Below the pieces are notes generated by a model. That model saw only the letters and a program-made list of their open reading frames with translations. It ran no database searches and was not told the origin of the DNA. DNA of 64,000 nt from Listeria weihenstephanensis (GTDB taxonomy: Bacteria; Bacillota; Bacilli; Lactobacillales; Listeriaceae), in NCBI RefSeq assembly GCF_003534205.1, contig NZ_CP011102.1, positions 511,001 to 575,000 on the forward strand, in the 5' to 3' direction. Numbering within the stretch: the first letter of the stretch is position 1; every line of letters begins with the position of its first letter. The translations under genes and the position numbers were made by a program. Of the stretch, positions 40,018 through 49,707 are shown piece by piece.

Positions 40018-42531
40018 ATGGCAGGTTTATTAAAGAAGATATTTGAATCTGGTAAAAAAGATGTTAAGTATCTAGAAAAGAAAGCAGATCAGATTGAGGC
40101 ATTAGCTGATGAAACGGCAAAGCTTTCTGATGACGAAATACGATCAAAAACAGAAGAATTTAAGGAGCGTTTCCAAAATGGTGAAACATTAGATTCCCTT
40201 TTGGTAGAGGCTTTTGCAGTTGCACGTGAAGGAGCAAAACGTGCATTAGGCATGTTCCCATTCCGTGTTCAATTAATGGGTGGTATTGTACTACATGAAG
40301 GTAATATCGCAGAAATGAGAACTGGTGAAGGTAAAACTTTAACAGCGACACTGCCAGTTTATTTAAATGCACTCTCAGGAAATGGTGTTCATGTTGTTAC
40401 AGTCAATGAGTACTTGTCGCAACGTGATGCTGAAGAAATGGGAGTTCTATACAATTTCCTTGGTTTATCCGTCGGACTTAACCTAAACGCTCTTTCCAGT
40501 GAAGAGAAACGAGAAGCTTATGCAGCTGACATTACGTATAGTACAAATAATGAATTAGGATTTGACTATTTACGTGATAATATGGTTGTTTATAAAGAAC
40601 AAATGGTACAGCGTCCGCTTTCTTATGCGGTAATCGATGAAGTCGATTCTATCTTGGTCGATGAAGCGAGAACGCCATTGATTATTTCTGGTCAAGCAGA
40701 GAAATCAACTATTTTATATGTCCGCGCTAACTCTTTTGTTGAGACATTGACAGTAGAGAAAGACTACACAGTTGATATCAAAACAAAATCGGTGCATTTA
40801 ACCGAAGAGGGTATGACAAAAGGTGAGAAATATTTTGATGTGGATAACTTGTTTGATTTAGAGAATGCGACAGTTTTACATCATATTGCGCAAGCTTTAA
40901 AAGCGAACTATACGATGCATTTGGATGTTGATTATGTGGTTCAAGATGACGAAGTACTCATTGTTGACCAATTTACTGGTCGTATTATGAAAGGTCGTCG
41001 TTTCAGTGAAGGCCTACACCAAGCACTTGAAGCTAAAGAAGGTGTAACAATTCAAAATGAATCACAAACGATGGCGACTATCACATTCCAGAACTATTTC
41101 CGTATGTATAAGAAATTATCTGGTATGACTGGTACGGCTAAGACGGAAGAAGAAGAATTCCGCGATATTTATAATATGCGTGTTATTGAAATTCCGACGA
41201 ATAAACCAATTATTCGTGATGACCGTCCAGATTTAATTTATACATCTATTGATGCGAAGTTCAATGCAGTAGTAGACGATATCGCTGAACGATATGCAAA
41301 TGGTCAACCAGTATTAGTTGGTACCGTTGCTATCGAAACATCTGAAGTTATTTCGCATAAACTAAAACGTAAAGGTGTTCCGCACAGCGTTTTGAATGCG
41401 AAACAACATGAAAAAGAAGCAGAAATCATCCAATTTGCTGGTGAAAAAGGTTCTGTTACGATTGCAACCAATATGGCTGGTCGTGGTACAGATATCAAGC
41501 TAGGCGAAGGCACAATTGAAGCAGGTGGTTTGGCCGTTATTGGTACAGAGCGTCATGAATCAAGACGTATCGATAATCAGTTACGTGGTCGTGCTGGTCG
41601 TCAAGGGGATCCTGGTGTGACTCAATTCTATCTTTCCATGGAAGATGAACTGATGAAACGTTTCGGTTCAGATAACATGAAATCAATGATGGAGCGTTTT
41701 GGAATGGACGATGAAGCCATTCAAAGTAAGATGGTTAGCCGTGCTGTTGAATCTGCACAGAAACGTGTCGAAGGAAATAACTTTGATTCACGTAAACAAG
41801 TTCTTCAATACGATGATGTTTTACGTCAACAACGTGAAGTTATTTATAAACAACGTTATGCAGTTATTACAGCTGAAAACAACTTGCGCTCTGTTATTGA
41901 ACCTATGATTCAAAACGTTGTAAATTTTGTGGTACAATCGAATGCCTCAAGACAAGAAGATCGTGAAGAATGGAACTTACAAGGTATTGTTGACTTTGTA
42001 GAAGCCAATCTTTTACCTGAAGATACAATCAGCGTAGATGATATTAAAAATATGGAATCCAATGACATTCAAGATTTTATTTTAGAAAAAGTAAAAGAAG
42101 CATACAATGAGAAAGAAACATTGTTGCCAGAAGATGAATTTAATGAATTCCAAAAAGTAGTCTTGCTACGTGTGGTGGATACGAAATGGGTAGATCACAT
42201 CGATGCGATGGATCACTTGCGCGACGGTATCCATCTACGTGCTTACGGACAAATTGATCCGTTACGAGAATACCAATCAGAAGGCTTTGAAATGTTCGAA
42301 GCAATGGTTAATTCAATTGATGAAGACGTTGCTCGTTACATCATGAAAGCTGAAATTCGTCAAAATCTTGAACGTGAGCAAGTTGCTAAGGGTGATGCTA
42401 TTGATCCTAATGAAGGCAAACCATTGGCTAAAAAACAACCAGTTCATAAAGACCAACATATCGGTCGTAATGATCCATGCCCTTGTGGTAGTGGAGAAAA
42501 ATATAAGAACTGTCACGGAAAAGAGAAATAA
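40018..42531 (+). CDS. secA: Protein translocase ATPase SecA
   Basis: Motor of the Sec export pathway. 837 residues from ATG 40018 ([17 protein letters not shown]), the normal SecA1 length; GAGGAG is 11 bp upstream, and a longer frame of 32 residues is not supported. Walker A RTGEGKT (101-107), Walker B in [17 protein letters not shown], motif [11 protein letters not shown] and RGRAGRQGD of the second helicase domain, and the C-terminal zinc motif [14 protein letters not shown] that binds lipids or SecB-like partners. SecA2 of Listeria is a different gene. A terminator follows. Confidence 0.98.
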   Translation: MAGLLKKIFESGKKDVKYLEKKADQIEALADETAKLSDDEIRSKTEEFKERFQNGETLDSLLVEAFAVAREGAKRALGMFPFRVQLMGGIVLHEGNIAEMRTGEGKTLTATLPVYLNALSGNGVHVVTVNEYLSQRDAEEMGVLYNFLGLSVGLNLNALSSEEKREAYAADITYSTNNELGFDYLRDNMVVYKEQMVQRPLSYAVIDEVDSILVDEARTPLIISGQAEKSTILYVRANSFVETLTVEKDYTVDIKTKSVHLTEEGMTKGEKYFDVDNLFDLENATVLHHIAQALKANYTMHLDVDYVVQDDEVLIVDQFTGRIMKGRRFSEGLHQALEAKEGVTIQNESQTMATITFQNYFRMYKKLSGMTGTAKTEEEEFRDIYNMRVIEIPTNKPIIRDDRPDLIYTSIDAKFNAVVDDIAERYANGQPVLVGTVAIETSEVISHKLKRKGVPHSVLNAKQHEKEAEIIQFAGEKGSVTIATNMAGRGTDIKLGEGTIEAGGLAVIGTERHESRRIDNQLRGRAGRQGDPGVTQFYLSMEDELMKRFGSDNMKSMMERFGMDDEAIQSKMVSRAVESAQKRVEGNNFDSRKQVLQYDDVLRQQREVIYKQRYAVITAENNLRSVIEPMIQNVVNFVVQSNASRQEDREEWNLQGIVDFVEANLLPEDTISVDDIKNMESNDIQDFILEKVKEAYNEKETLLPEDEFNEFQKVVLLRVVDTKWVDHIDAMDHLRDGIHLRAYGQIDPLREYQSEGFEMFEAMVNSIDEDVARYIMKAEIRQNLEREQVAKGDAIDPNEGKPLAKKQPVHKDQHIGRNDPCPCGSGEKYKNCHGKEK

Positions 42532-42535
42532 CAAT

Positions 42536-42562
42536 AAAACCAGGATTTTTTCCTGGTTTTTT
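42536..42562 (+). terminator. Terminator after secA
   Basis: AAAACCAGGA (42536-42545), TCCTGGTTTT (42551-42560), T-rich 3' side. Confidence 0.9.
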
Positions 42563-42663
42563 GTTTGGAAAATTAGTCGGAATCGCAGTTTGCGCCCAAG
42601 TATGCTATATTATTAATGGTGTGATTTATTTTGCACATGAAAAATTAAAAAGAGGTGTTGAGT

Positions 42664-43765
42664 ATGGAATTAGCTGAAATTCGCAATGAATTAGAAAAAA
42701 CAACCCAACAAATTAAAGACTTTAGGGGGTCTCTTTGACTTAGATAGCATAGAAGTTCGCATCGCTGAGTTAGAGGATCAAATGTTAGACCCGGATTTTT
42801 GGAACGATCAACAAAGTGCGCAGAAGGTTATTAACGAAACGAATGGCTACAAAGAAACCTACAATGCGTTCCATGAGCTTGAGGAAGAGCAAGAAAATTT
42901 AGAGTTAAGCTTGGAACTTTTGCGTGAAGAGGCAGATGAAGAATTGCAAGCAGAGTTAGAAACTGATTTAACGGCTTTTGTAGCAAAATTAACTGATTTC
43001 GAATTGAAATTAATGTTGAGCGAGCCTTATGATAAAAATAACGCGATCTTGGAATTACATCCAGGCGCTGGTGGAACAGAATCACAGGATTGGGGTTCCA
43101 TGTTACTACGTATGTACCAGCGCTGGGCGGACAAAAAAGATTTCAAAGTAGAAATGCTGGATTATCAAGCAGGCGACGAAGCTGGGATTAAGAGTGTGAC
43201 GTTGCTCATAAAGGGTCACAATGCCTACGGGTACTTAAAAGCAGAAAAAGGTGTGCATCGCTTAGTTCGAATATCTCCATTTGATTCGTCTGGCCGACGC
43301 CACACATCGTTTGTTTCATGCGATGTTATGCCAGAAATGGATGATGATATCGAAATTGAAATCCGTCCAGAAGATTTAAAAATTGATACGTATCGTGCGA
43401 CTGGTGCAGGTGGTCAGCATATTAATACGACCGATTCAGCAGTGCGGATGACACATATTCCATCTGGAATTGTTGTTACATGCCAATCTGAACGTTCACA
43501 ACTGAAAAATCGCGATCAAGCGATGAAGATGTTGAAAGCGAAATTATATCAAAAAGAACAAGAAGAGAAAGAGAAAGAACTCGCGGAACTTCGTGGTGAG
43601 CAAAAAGAAATTGGTTGGGGAAGTCAAATACGTTCTTACGTGTTCCATCCATACTCGATGGTGAAAGATCACCGCACAAACGTAGAAACAGGCAACACGC
43701 AAGCGGTAATGGACGGAGATATTGATGCGTTTATCAATGGCTATCTCCGCTCGCAGATTGACTAG
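42664..43765 (+). CDS. prfB: Peptide chain release factor 2 with programmed +1 frameshift
   Basis: Reads UGA and UAA. Translation starts at ATG 42664 (GAGGTG upstream), runs 24 codons to CTT at 42733 and meets an in-frame TGA at 42736-42738. The SD-like AGGGGG (42724-42729) three bases before CTT is the classic stimulator of a +1 shift: CTT TGA C becomes CTT (T) GAC, and the frame continues [13 protein letters not shown] to 43765. The product has 366 residues with the RF2 codon motif SPF ([14 protein letters not shown]) and GAGGQH as the catalytic GGQ. When RF2 is scarce, the shift is favoured, so the gene autoregulates. Not a pseudogene. Confidence 0.97.
42724..42739 (+). promoter_or_regulatory. 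prfB programmed frameshift site
   Basis: AGGGGGTCTCTTTGAC: internal Shine-Dalgarno, slippery CTTT and UGA stop, matching the arrangement in most bacteria. Confidence 0.96.
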
Positions 43766-43774
43766 GAGGATACT

Positions 43775-44644
43775 ATGAAAGAGATTAAACCATTGAAACG
43801 ACGAAAGCTCCCGCCTAAACTCGCGAAAGTAATGGAGTACGTCTATGTTATTCTTGGAGCATTTATTATTGCTCTTGCGTTTAATGTGTTGCTATTGCCC
43901 AATCATGTTGCCTCCGGTGGCGTGAGCGGGATCAGTACAATCATTAATTATTTGACTGGTTGGACTCCCGCTTATATTCAGTGGGCATTTAACATTCCGT
44001 TATTTTTTGCAGGTGTATTTTTCTTAGGGTATCAGTTTGGTATAAAAACATTTGTTGGGACAATGATTATGCCACTGTTCGTTTATTTGACGTCTGATTG
44101 GACTGTTTGGACGAACCAGCCACTTGTTGCTGCATTATTCGGTGGTATTCTAGTTGGTACAGGTCTCGGCATTGTTTTTCGCGGAAAAGCCTCTACTGGT
44201 GGAACAGATGTAATCGCACAAATTCTGCATAAATTTACAAACCTTTCACTTGGGATTTGCGTCGCACTTATCGATGGATTTGTCGTTATCGCTGCTATGT
44301 TTGTCTTCGATATCGAATCGGGGCTATATGCGCTGGTAGGACTTTTTGCTACGAGTAAAACGATCGACCTTGTCCAAGTTGGCTTGAATCAGTCGAAAAC
44401 GGTTTTAATTATTTCGGAGCAACAAGATGAGATACGTCAAGCAATCCTTTATAAAATTGACCGTGGCATCACGCGGTTATCCGCAAAAGGCGGTTATACG
44501 GAAGATGAAAGACAAATCTTACTTTGTGTTATCGCCCAATCTGAATTTTCAAGGTTAAAAAGTGTAATAAAAGAAATTGATCCTAATGCATTTGTGGTCG
44601 TGATGAGTGCAAGTGAAGTTATGGGTGAAGGATTTAACATCTAA
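43775..44644 (+). CDS. YitT family membrane protein (DUF161/DUF2179)
   Basis: 289 residues with five to six transmembrane helices in the first 190 (ILGAFIIALAFNVLLLPNHVASGGVSGIS is in the first) and a cytoplasmic DUF2179 domain (about 205-285, TVLIISEQQDEIRQAIL, GGYTEDERQILLCVI). Function of the family is not established. AGGAGG precedes the ATG; nine bases separate it from prfB, so it is likely cotranscribed. Also present after prfB in L. monocytogenes. Confidence 0.88.
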   Translation: MKEIKPLKRRKLPPKLAKVMEYVYVILGAFIIALAFNVLLLPNHVASGGVSGISTIINYLTGWTPAYIQWAFNIPLFFAGVFFLGYQFGIKTFVGTMIMPLFVYLTSDWTVWTNQPLVAALFGGILVGTGLGIVFRGKASTGGTDVIAQILHKFTNLSLGICVALIDGFVVIAAMFVFDIESGLYALVGLFATSKTIDLVQVGLNQSKTVLIISEQQDEIRQAILYKIDRGITRLSAKGGYTEDERQILLCVIAQSEFSRLKSVIKEIDPNAFVVVMSASEVMGEGFNI

Positions 44645-44662
44645 ATATATGATTATAAGCGA

Positions 44663-44693
44663 AGCAGCATTGACCAGTAGAGTTAATGCTGCT
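44663..44693 (+). terminator. Hairpin after the YitT gene
   Basis: AGCAGCATT (44663-44671) pairs with AATGCTGCT (44685-44693); CCTTTTAT follows, so termination may be moderate. Confidence 0.7.
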
Positions 44694-45163
44694 CCTTTTA
44701 TATCGGGGATAAGATAGGGTCTTGTATAACAGTTGTGTGACAAGAAGTTAAATCCTAGTAATTAGTAAGGTATTAAAAGCGTGAAAGTGGTCTATTCCAA
44801 TTGATTTGGCTGTAAAAATTTTTAATATGCCTGTAATGTTAATTCCGTGCAAAACGCGGTACAATAAGGTAGTAGCAAAAACAGTGCGAAAGTTAGGCAC
44901 GTTTTTTTATGAGTTTTTTTATAAACGTAATATAAATTAGAATTTAAAATGTCATGTAAAAATAAGTATGTTGCAAAAAAATAAACTTGTCATTGGTTGA
45001 AATATAACTGTAATCTAATTACCCCTAAGTTGAAAGATTGAAATGGTATAATGAATTCATGTGTTGTGACTTCAAGCATTCTAGTCTAGAAATGGTGGCT
45101 CTTGTTATCTTACGTGTTATATCATTCGAACTTGACCCAAGAAAGGCATAGTTAGGTGATAAA
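44694..45163. other. Intergenic region upstream of ftsEX
   Basis: 470 bp without a gene. A short promoter-terminator pair is suggested by TACAAT (44860-44865) and a small hairpin around GTGC/GCAC followed by seven T (44884-44908), which would make an RNA of only about 40 nt. The likely ftsE promoter is TGGTATAAT at 45044-45052, leaving a leader of about 105 nt. Confidence 0.5.
45044..45052 (+). promoter_or_regulatory. Extended -10 promoter of ftsEX
   Basis: TGGTATAAT, identical to the degU element, without a clear -35. Confidence 0.6.
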
Positions 45164-45850
45164 ATGATTGTTATGGAAGACGTGTACAAGAAGTATCCTA
45201 ATGGCATAACTGCTGCAAATGGACTTAATATCCGTATTGAGCAGGGAGAATTCGTTTATGTTGTAGGTCCAAGTGGTGCAGGTAAATCAACCTTCATCAA
45301 AATGATCTACCGCGAAGAACGTGCTACTAAAGGAACGATTAATGTTGATAAATTCGACTTACTTCATATGAAAAATCGTGAAGTACCATTTTTGAGAAGA
45401 CATGTCGGTGTTGTCTTTCAGGATTTCAAATTATTACCAAGCAAAACCGTGTATGAGAATATTGCTTATGCGATGGAAGTGGTAGAAGAAGATCCGAAAG
45501 TCATCAAAGATCGTGTTATGGAAGTGCTAGATCTAGTAAATCTGAAACACAAAGTAAGAATGCTGCCAGACGAATTATCTGGTGGAGAGCAGCAACGTAT
45601 TTCTATTGCTCGCTCGATAGCAAACATGCCGAAGGTTTTAATAGCAGATGAACCAACTGGTAACCTCGACCCTGATACGTCATGGGAAATCATGAATATC
45701 CTTGAAGAAATAAGTAATCGCGGAACGACAATTGTAATGGCGACGCATAATAAAGAGATTGTTAATACTCTGAAACATCGTGTCATTGCTATTGAGAATG
45801 GTAGAATTGTTCGCGATCAACAGCAAGGAGATTATGGCTATGAAATTTAG
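45164..45850 (+). CDS. ftsE: Cell division ABC-type ATPase FtsE
   Basis: 228-residue ATPase of the FtsEX complex, which activates wall hydrolases from inside the cell. Walker A GPSGAGKST (about 35-43), Q-loop VFQDFKLLPSKT, signature LSGGEQQR and Walker B VLIADEPTGNLDP. TTAGGTGA precedes the ATG. The last 11 bases overlap ftsX. Two coiled-coil hydrolases of the kind controlled by FtsX follow, which fits its role. Confidence 0.97.
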   Translation: MIVMEDVYKKYPNGITAANGLNIRIEQGEFVYVVGPSGAGKSTFIKMIYREERATKGTINVDKFDLLHMKNREVPFLRRHVGVVFQDFKLLPSKTVYENIAYAMEVVEEDPKVIKDRVMEVLDLVNLKHKVRMLPDELSGGEQQRISIARSIANMPKVLIADEPTGNLDPDTSWEIMNILEEISNRGTTIVMATHNKEIVNTLKHRVIAIENGRIVRDQQQGDYGYEI

Positions 45851-46727
45851 AACAGTAGGTAGACACTTTAGAGAAAGCTTTAAGAGCCTCTATCGTAACG
45901 GTTGGATGACATTTGCAGCAGCTAGTGCAGTGACAGTTACTTTAATCTTGGTCAGTGTGTTCTTCGCGATAATGATGAACATGAATAAGTTAGCAGATGA
46001 TGTTGCGAATGACGTAGAAATTAACGTGCATATCCAATTGACAGCGACAAAAGATCAACAGAATGAATTAAAAACCAATATCGAGCAATTAAGTGGTGTC
46101 GATAGCGTGCAGTATTCTTCCAAAGACCAACAAATGGAGAAATTGATCTCTACATATGGTAAGGATTTCGAGTTGTTCCAACAAGATAATCCACTATACG
46201 ATGTGTTCATTGTTCAGGCGAAGGAACCTAGCGAAACTTCTAAAGTTGCAACCGAGATTCAAAAAATGAAATATGTCGCAAAAGTGAACTATGGTGAAAA
46301 AACTGTAGATAAGTTGTTTAATGTCTTGAAATGGGGACGATATGCTGGTATCATATTAAGTGCTGGTCTTTTATTAACAGCCATGTTCCTAATCTCCAAT
46401 ACGATTAAGATTGCGATTTACTCGCGTCGAACCGAGATTGAGATTATGAAATTGGTGGGAGCGACAAACTGGTTTATCCGTTGGCCGTTCGTGTTAGAAG
46501 GTGCTTGGTTGGGTCTGTTAGGATCTGTTGTACCGGTTATACTAACGTTCGTAGGTTATATCAACACCTACAATCTCATCAACCCAAGACTTGGAGAAGG
46601 CACAAACCTTGCCTTACTTACTCCATCACCATTCATGTATCAAATAGCAGGATTGATAATTGCCATCGGAGTACTCATTGGTATATGGGGAAGCGCAATA
46701 TCTATCCGAAGATTCCTGAAAGTTTAA
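45840..46727 (+). CDS. ftsX: Cell division membrane protein FtsX
   Basis: 295 residues from ATG 45840 (AAGGAG nine bases upstream; the ATG at 45834 is too close to it). Transmembrane helix at about 22-45, an extracellular domain (about 46-165) that contacts coiled-coil hydrolases, and three further helices with the MacB/FtsX signature (NTIKIAIYSRRTEIEIMKLVGATNWFIRWPF). Follows ftsE with overlap and precedes spl after 96 bp with no strong terminator. Confidence 0.96.
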   Translation: MKFRTVGRHFRESFKSLYRNGWMTFAAASAVTVTLILVSVFFAIMMNMNKLADDVANDVEINVHIQLTATKDQQNELKTNIEQLSGVDSVQYSSKDQQMEKLISTYGKDFELFQQDNPLYDVFIVQAKEPSETSKVATEIQKMKYVAKVNYGEKTVDKLFNVLKWGRYAGIILSAGLLLTAMFLISNTIKIAIYSRRTEIEIMKLVGATNWFIRWPFVLEGAWLGLLGSVVPVILTFVGYINTYNLINPRLGEGTNLALLTPSPFMYQIAGLIIAIGVLIGIWGSAISIRRFLKV

Positions 46728-46823
46728 CAATTAAATACGTATCAGAAAAAGAACGTGTTCTAAAAATAATAAAAAAACTAAATGAAAGAAAAGCCTAGGG
46801 AGCTTTTTAGGAGGTAAAATCTT

Positions 46824-48089
46824 TTGAAAAAAAATACTTTAATTGCTGCGTCAATGGCAGCTGTAATCAGTTTATCACCGGTTTTTACAACAAATGCATT
46901 TGCGGACGTTAACACAGATATCCAACAGAAAGATGCAAAGTTAAACGATCTTAAATCTAAGAAAGCTGATTTACAAGCTGATCTATCATCTTTAGTATCG
47001 AAACTAGATTCAGCGCAAGCAAAATCGAAAGAGCTACAAGCTAGCTTCAACAAATCAGCAGAACAATTAAAAAAATTAAATGCTGATATCGCAGCAATCA
47101 ATGCACGCATCAAAGAACGTGAAGTAGTTCTTAAAGAACGCGCTCGTTCAATGCAAGTTAACTCAAACTCAAATGTTTATCTTGACGTAGTTTTAAGCGC
47201 AGATAACTTTGGCGACTTAGTTGATCGTGTATCTGCAGTAAATACAATTGTTGAATCCGATAAAGCAATCCTTGACGAACAACAAAAAGACGAAGATGCT
47301 TTGAAAGCAAGCTCAGCGTCTGTTAAAAAAGAACAAGAAAAACAACAAAAAGCAATTGCTAGTTATGAGCAACAACAAAACCAAATCGAAGCTCAAAAAG
47401 CTGAGAAAGAAGCTGTTGTAGCACAATTAGCAGCACAACAAGCAACAACTGAACAAGAAAAATCTACTTTAATTGCGCAACGTGATAGAGAAGCAGCGGC
47501 AGCAGCAGCACGTGCAGCAGCTGCTAAAGAAGCAACAACTGTTCAACCAGTAGCAGCTTCTACTTCATCTGATGAAACGAAATCAAGCGAGTCTTCATCA
47601 AATACTGCATCAGCTTCAACATCTAACGATAGCAGTAGTAAATCTTCAACAAGCACAGCTAAGAAAAAAGAAACATCAAATTCTAACAACACAGGTAGTA
47701 GCAATATTGCAACACCAACAGGTTCTGGTTACGATGCTATGATTTCAACTGCATACGCGCAATTAGGTAAACCTTATTCATTAGGTGCAACTGGACCAGG
47801 TTCGTTTGATTGTTCTGGATTCACTTCTTACGCATTCCGTGCGGCAGGAGTATCAATCCCAAGAACATCAGGTGCTCAATATGCTGCATCTACAAAAATT
47901 AGTTCAAGCCAAGCAAAACCAGGCGATTTAGTATTCTTCAGCTACGGCAGTGGAATTGCTCACGTTGGTATCTACATTGGTGGCGGTAAAATGATTAATG
48001 CGCAAAATAACGGCGTTAGCATCGACAGCCTTTCAAGTAGCTTCTGGGCACAATCTCTTGTAGGTTTTGGTCGTATCGCTAATTTCTAA
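46824..48089 (+). CDS. spl: Peptidoglycan hydrolase P45 (Spl), NlpC/P60 type
   Basis: 421 residues. Signal peptide 1-28 (ends TNAFA-DV), long coiled coil of the PcsB/CwlO kind (about 29-230), an Ala-rich and Ser/Thr/Asn-rich linker (about 220-300), and a C-terminal NlpC/P60 endopeptidase domain (about 305-421) with catalytic C330 (FDCSGF) and His in AHVGIYIG. It cuts the D-Glu to diamino acid bond in stem peptides. The coiled coil is the expected docking site for FtsX encoded just upstream. Start is TTG at 46824 with TTAGGAGGT upstream; terminator after the stop. Confidence 0.93.
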   Translation: MKKNTLIAASMAAVISLSPVFTTNAFADVNTDIQQKDAKLNDLKSKKADLQADLSSLVSKLDSAQAKSKELQASFNKSAEQLKKLNADIAAINARIKEREVVLKERARSMQVNSNSNVYLDVVLSADNFGDLVDRVSAVNTIVESDKAILDEQQKDEDALKASSASVKKEQEKQQKAIASYEQQQNQIEAQKAEKEAVVAQLAAQQATTEQEKSTLIAQRDREAAAAAARAAAAKEATTVQPVAASTSSDETKSSESSSNTASASTSNDSSSKSSTSTAKKKETSNSNNTGSSNIATPTGSGYDAMISTAYAQLGKPYSLGATGPGSFDCSGFTSYAFRAAGVSIPRTSGAQYAASTKISSSQAKPGDLVFFSYGSGIAHVGIYIGGGKMINAQNNGVSIDSLSSSFWAQSLVGFGRIANF

Positions 48090-48120
48090 TTCTAAACAAT
48101 AAAAGATTTTTTGAAAATAG

Positions 48121-48161
48121 AAAAGTACCTTTCGCGTGATTTTGCTAAGGGTACTTTTTTT
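48121..48161 (+). terminator. Terminator after spl
   Basis: AAAAGTACC (48121-48129) pairs with GGTACTTTT (48149-48157); T run to 48161. Confidence 0.85.
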
Positions 48162-48220
48162 CTAACTTAAAATATGGAATAAAAAGTAATATTTCTGAAT
48201 AAATTTGGAGGAAACAGTGA

Positions 48221-49585
48221 ATGACATATAAGAAAATAATCAGAAACAGCATTGTGGCGACAGTGGCGGTCGGTCTCTTTAGTGGAGTTCCGATTAACGC
48301 AATGGCTGCTGATTTAAGTGAACTTGAGAAACAACAACAAGAAATTCAACAACAACGTTCTAACATTGGTAGCAGTATTGAGGAAAAGGACCATGAAGTT
48401 TCTGTGCTTGAGAGAAAACAACAAACGACAGCATCAGAACTTGAATCCTTAGTGAAAAATATAAATGAAACTAACAAGAAATTACAAAAACAACAACTAG
48501 AAGTCTCAACAACAAATGCTGAAATTTCAAAATTAAAAGAAGAAATCGTTGTGTTACAAAAAAGTATTGATGATCGTTTAAATTTACTAAAAGATCGTGC
48601 ACGTGCGATCCAAGTGAACGGTAACGGCCAAGCCTATATGAATGTTCTTTTGGCATCTGATAATTTTAGTGATTTTATTGATCGCGCAACAATGGTATCC
48701 ACGTTAGTCAATGCGGACAAAGAAATCATGACGGATCAGAAAAAAGATGAAGACTCATTGAGCTCAAAACAAGGTCAAACAGAAACGAAATTAGCAAGTC
48801 TGAAAAAATTAGCAAACGAAATCGCGTTATCTAAAAACAATCTGGAAAGCCAAAAAAGTCAAAAAGATGAATTAATCTTAGCGATTGCGGCTGAAAAAGA
48901 TTTAACGCAACAACAAAAGAACGATTTGATATCCCAACAAGACACATTAACTGCAAGCGAAAAAGCGATTGCTGGAAATATTCAAGCGGAAAAAAATCGT
49001 CAGGCGGAGCTACAGTTAGCCGCAGCTCGTAAGGCAGCAGCGGAAAGAACAGCGCGAGAAGCAGCAGCTAAAGCCAGTTCTAAAACGGTGGCAAGAATAC
49101 AAACGCCAACAAATGAATCACCAGCACAACAACCATCAGCTCCTGTATCTATTCCCTCAGTTGGCGCTAGTTCAAACGGTGGCATGTTTATCAAGCCGGC
49201 AGCGGGAATTCTAACTTCAGGATTTAGTGATCGGACCAATCCGGTAACTGGACAACATGAATCACACAAAGGCCAAGATATCGCAGCAGGAGGAAGTGTT
49301 CCAATCCATGCAGCAGCAGGAGGAACAGTTGTCTTCTCTGGCTTTGGCGCCCCAGGTAGTGGTTATGGTGGCTACGGTTACGTTGTCGAAATCGATCATG
49401 GTAATGGTTACCAAACGTTATATGGTCACATGCAAGCTGGAAGTTTACAGGTTGTCGCGGGTCAAAGCGTTTCGCAAGGTCAAGGAATTGGCATCATGGG
49501 CTCGACTGGACAATCTACAGGACAGCATTTACATTTTGAAATTCATAAAAATGGTGTTCCTGTAGATCCTTCACCTTATATTTAA
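48221..49585 (+). CDS. Coiled-coil M23 family peptidoglycan endopeptidase
   Basis: 454 residues. Signal peptide 1-29 (ends INAMA-AD), coiled coil (about 31-270) clearly paralogous to that of Spl (the segments DRARAIQVNGNGQAYMNVLLASDNFSDFIDR and [31 protein letters not shown] correspond), linker, then a C-terminal lysostaphin-like M23 domain (about 325-454) with zinc ligands H349 and D353 (HKGQD) and H438 plus H436 in HLHFE. Probably a cross-bridge or stem-peptide endopeptidase under FtsEX-type control. AATTTGGAGG precedes the ATG. Confidence 0.92.
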   Translation: MTYKKIIRNSIVATVAVGLFSGVPINAMAADLSELEKQQQEIQQQRSNIGSSIEEKDHEVSVLERKQQTTASELESLVKNINETNKKLQKQQLEVSTTNAEISKLKEEIVVLQKSIDDRLNLLKDRARAIQVNGNGQAYMNVLLASDNFSDFIDRATMVSTLVNADKEIMTDQKKDEDSLSSKQGQTETKLASLKKLANEIALSKNNLESQKSQKDELILAIAAEKDLTQQQKNDLISQQDTLTASEKAIAGNIQAEKNRQAELQLAAARKAAAERTAREAAAKASSKTVARIQTPTNESPAQQPSAPVSIPSVGASSNGGMFIKPAAGILTSGFSDRTNPVTGQHESHKGQDIAAGGSVPIHAAAGGTVVFSGFGAPGSGYGGYGYVVEIDHGNGYQTLYGHMQAGSLQVVAGQSVSQGQGIGIMGSTGQSTGQHLHFEIHKNGVPVDPSPYI

Positions 49586-49590
49586 AGAAT

Positions 49591-49626
49591 AAACTCGATT
49601 AGTCCTCTATGGCTGGTCGAGTTTTT
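49591..49626 (+). terminator. Terminator after the M23 gene
   Basis: AAACTCGA (49591-49598) pairs with TCGAGTTT (49617-49624), further T to 49626. Confidence 0.78.
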
Positions 49627-49707
49627 GTATGTTCGCGACTTAGGCAATACTTAACCTCTGATTTATGATATGATAAAAAGGGAGCAATTTTTGTTGGGAG
49701 GTACGTT

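Noticed and set aside
42664-42738. prfB as a pseudogene because of the early in-frame TGA
   Set aside because: The stop is part of the standard programmed frameshift with internal Shine-Dalgarno and slippery CTTT.
44860-44908. Small RNA gene before ftsE
   Set aside because: The promoter and hairpin are both weak and the product would be about 40 nt; kept only as a remark on the intergenic region.
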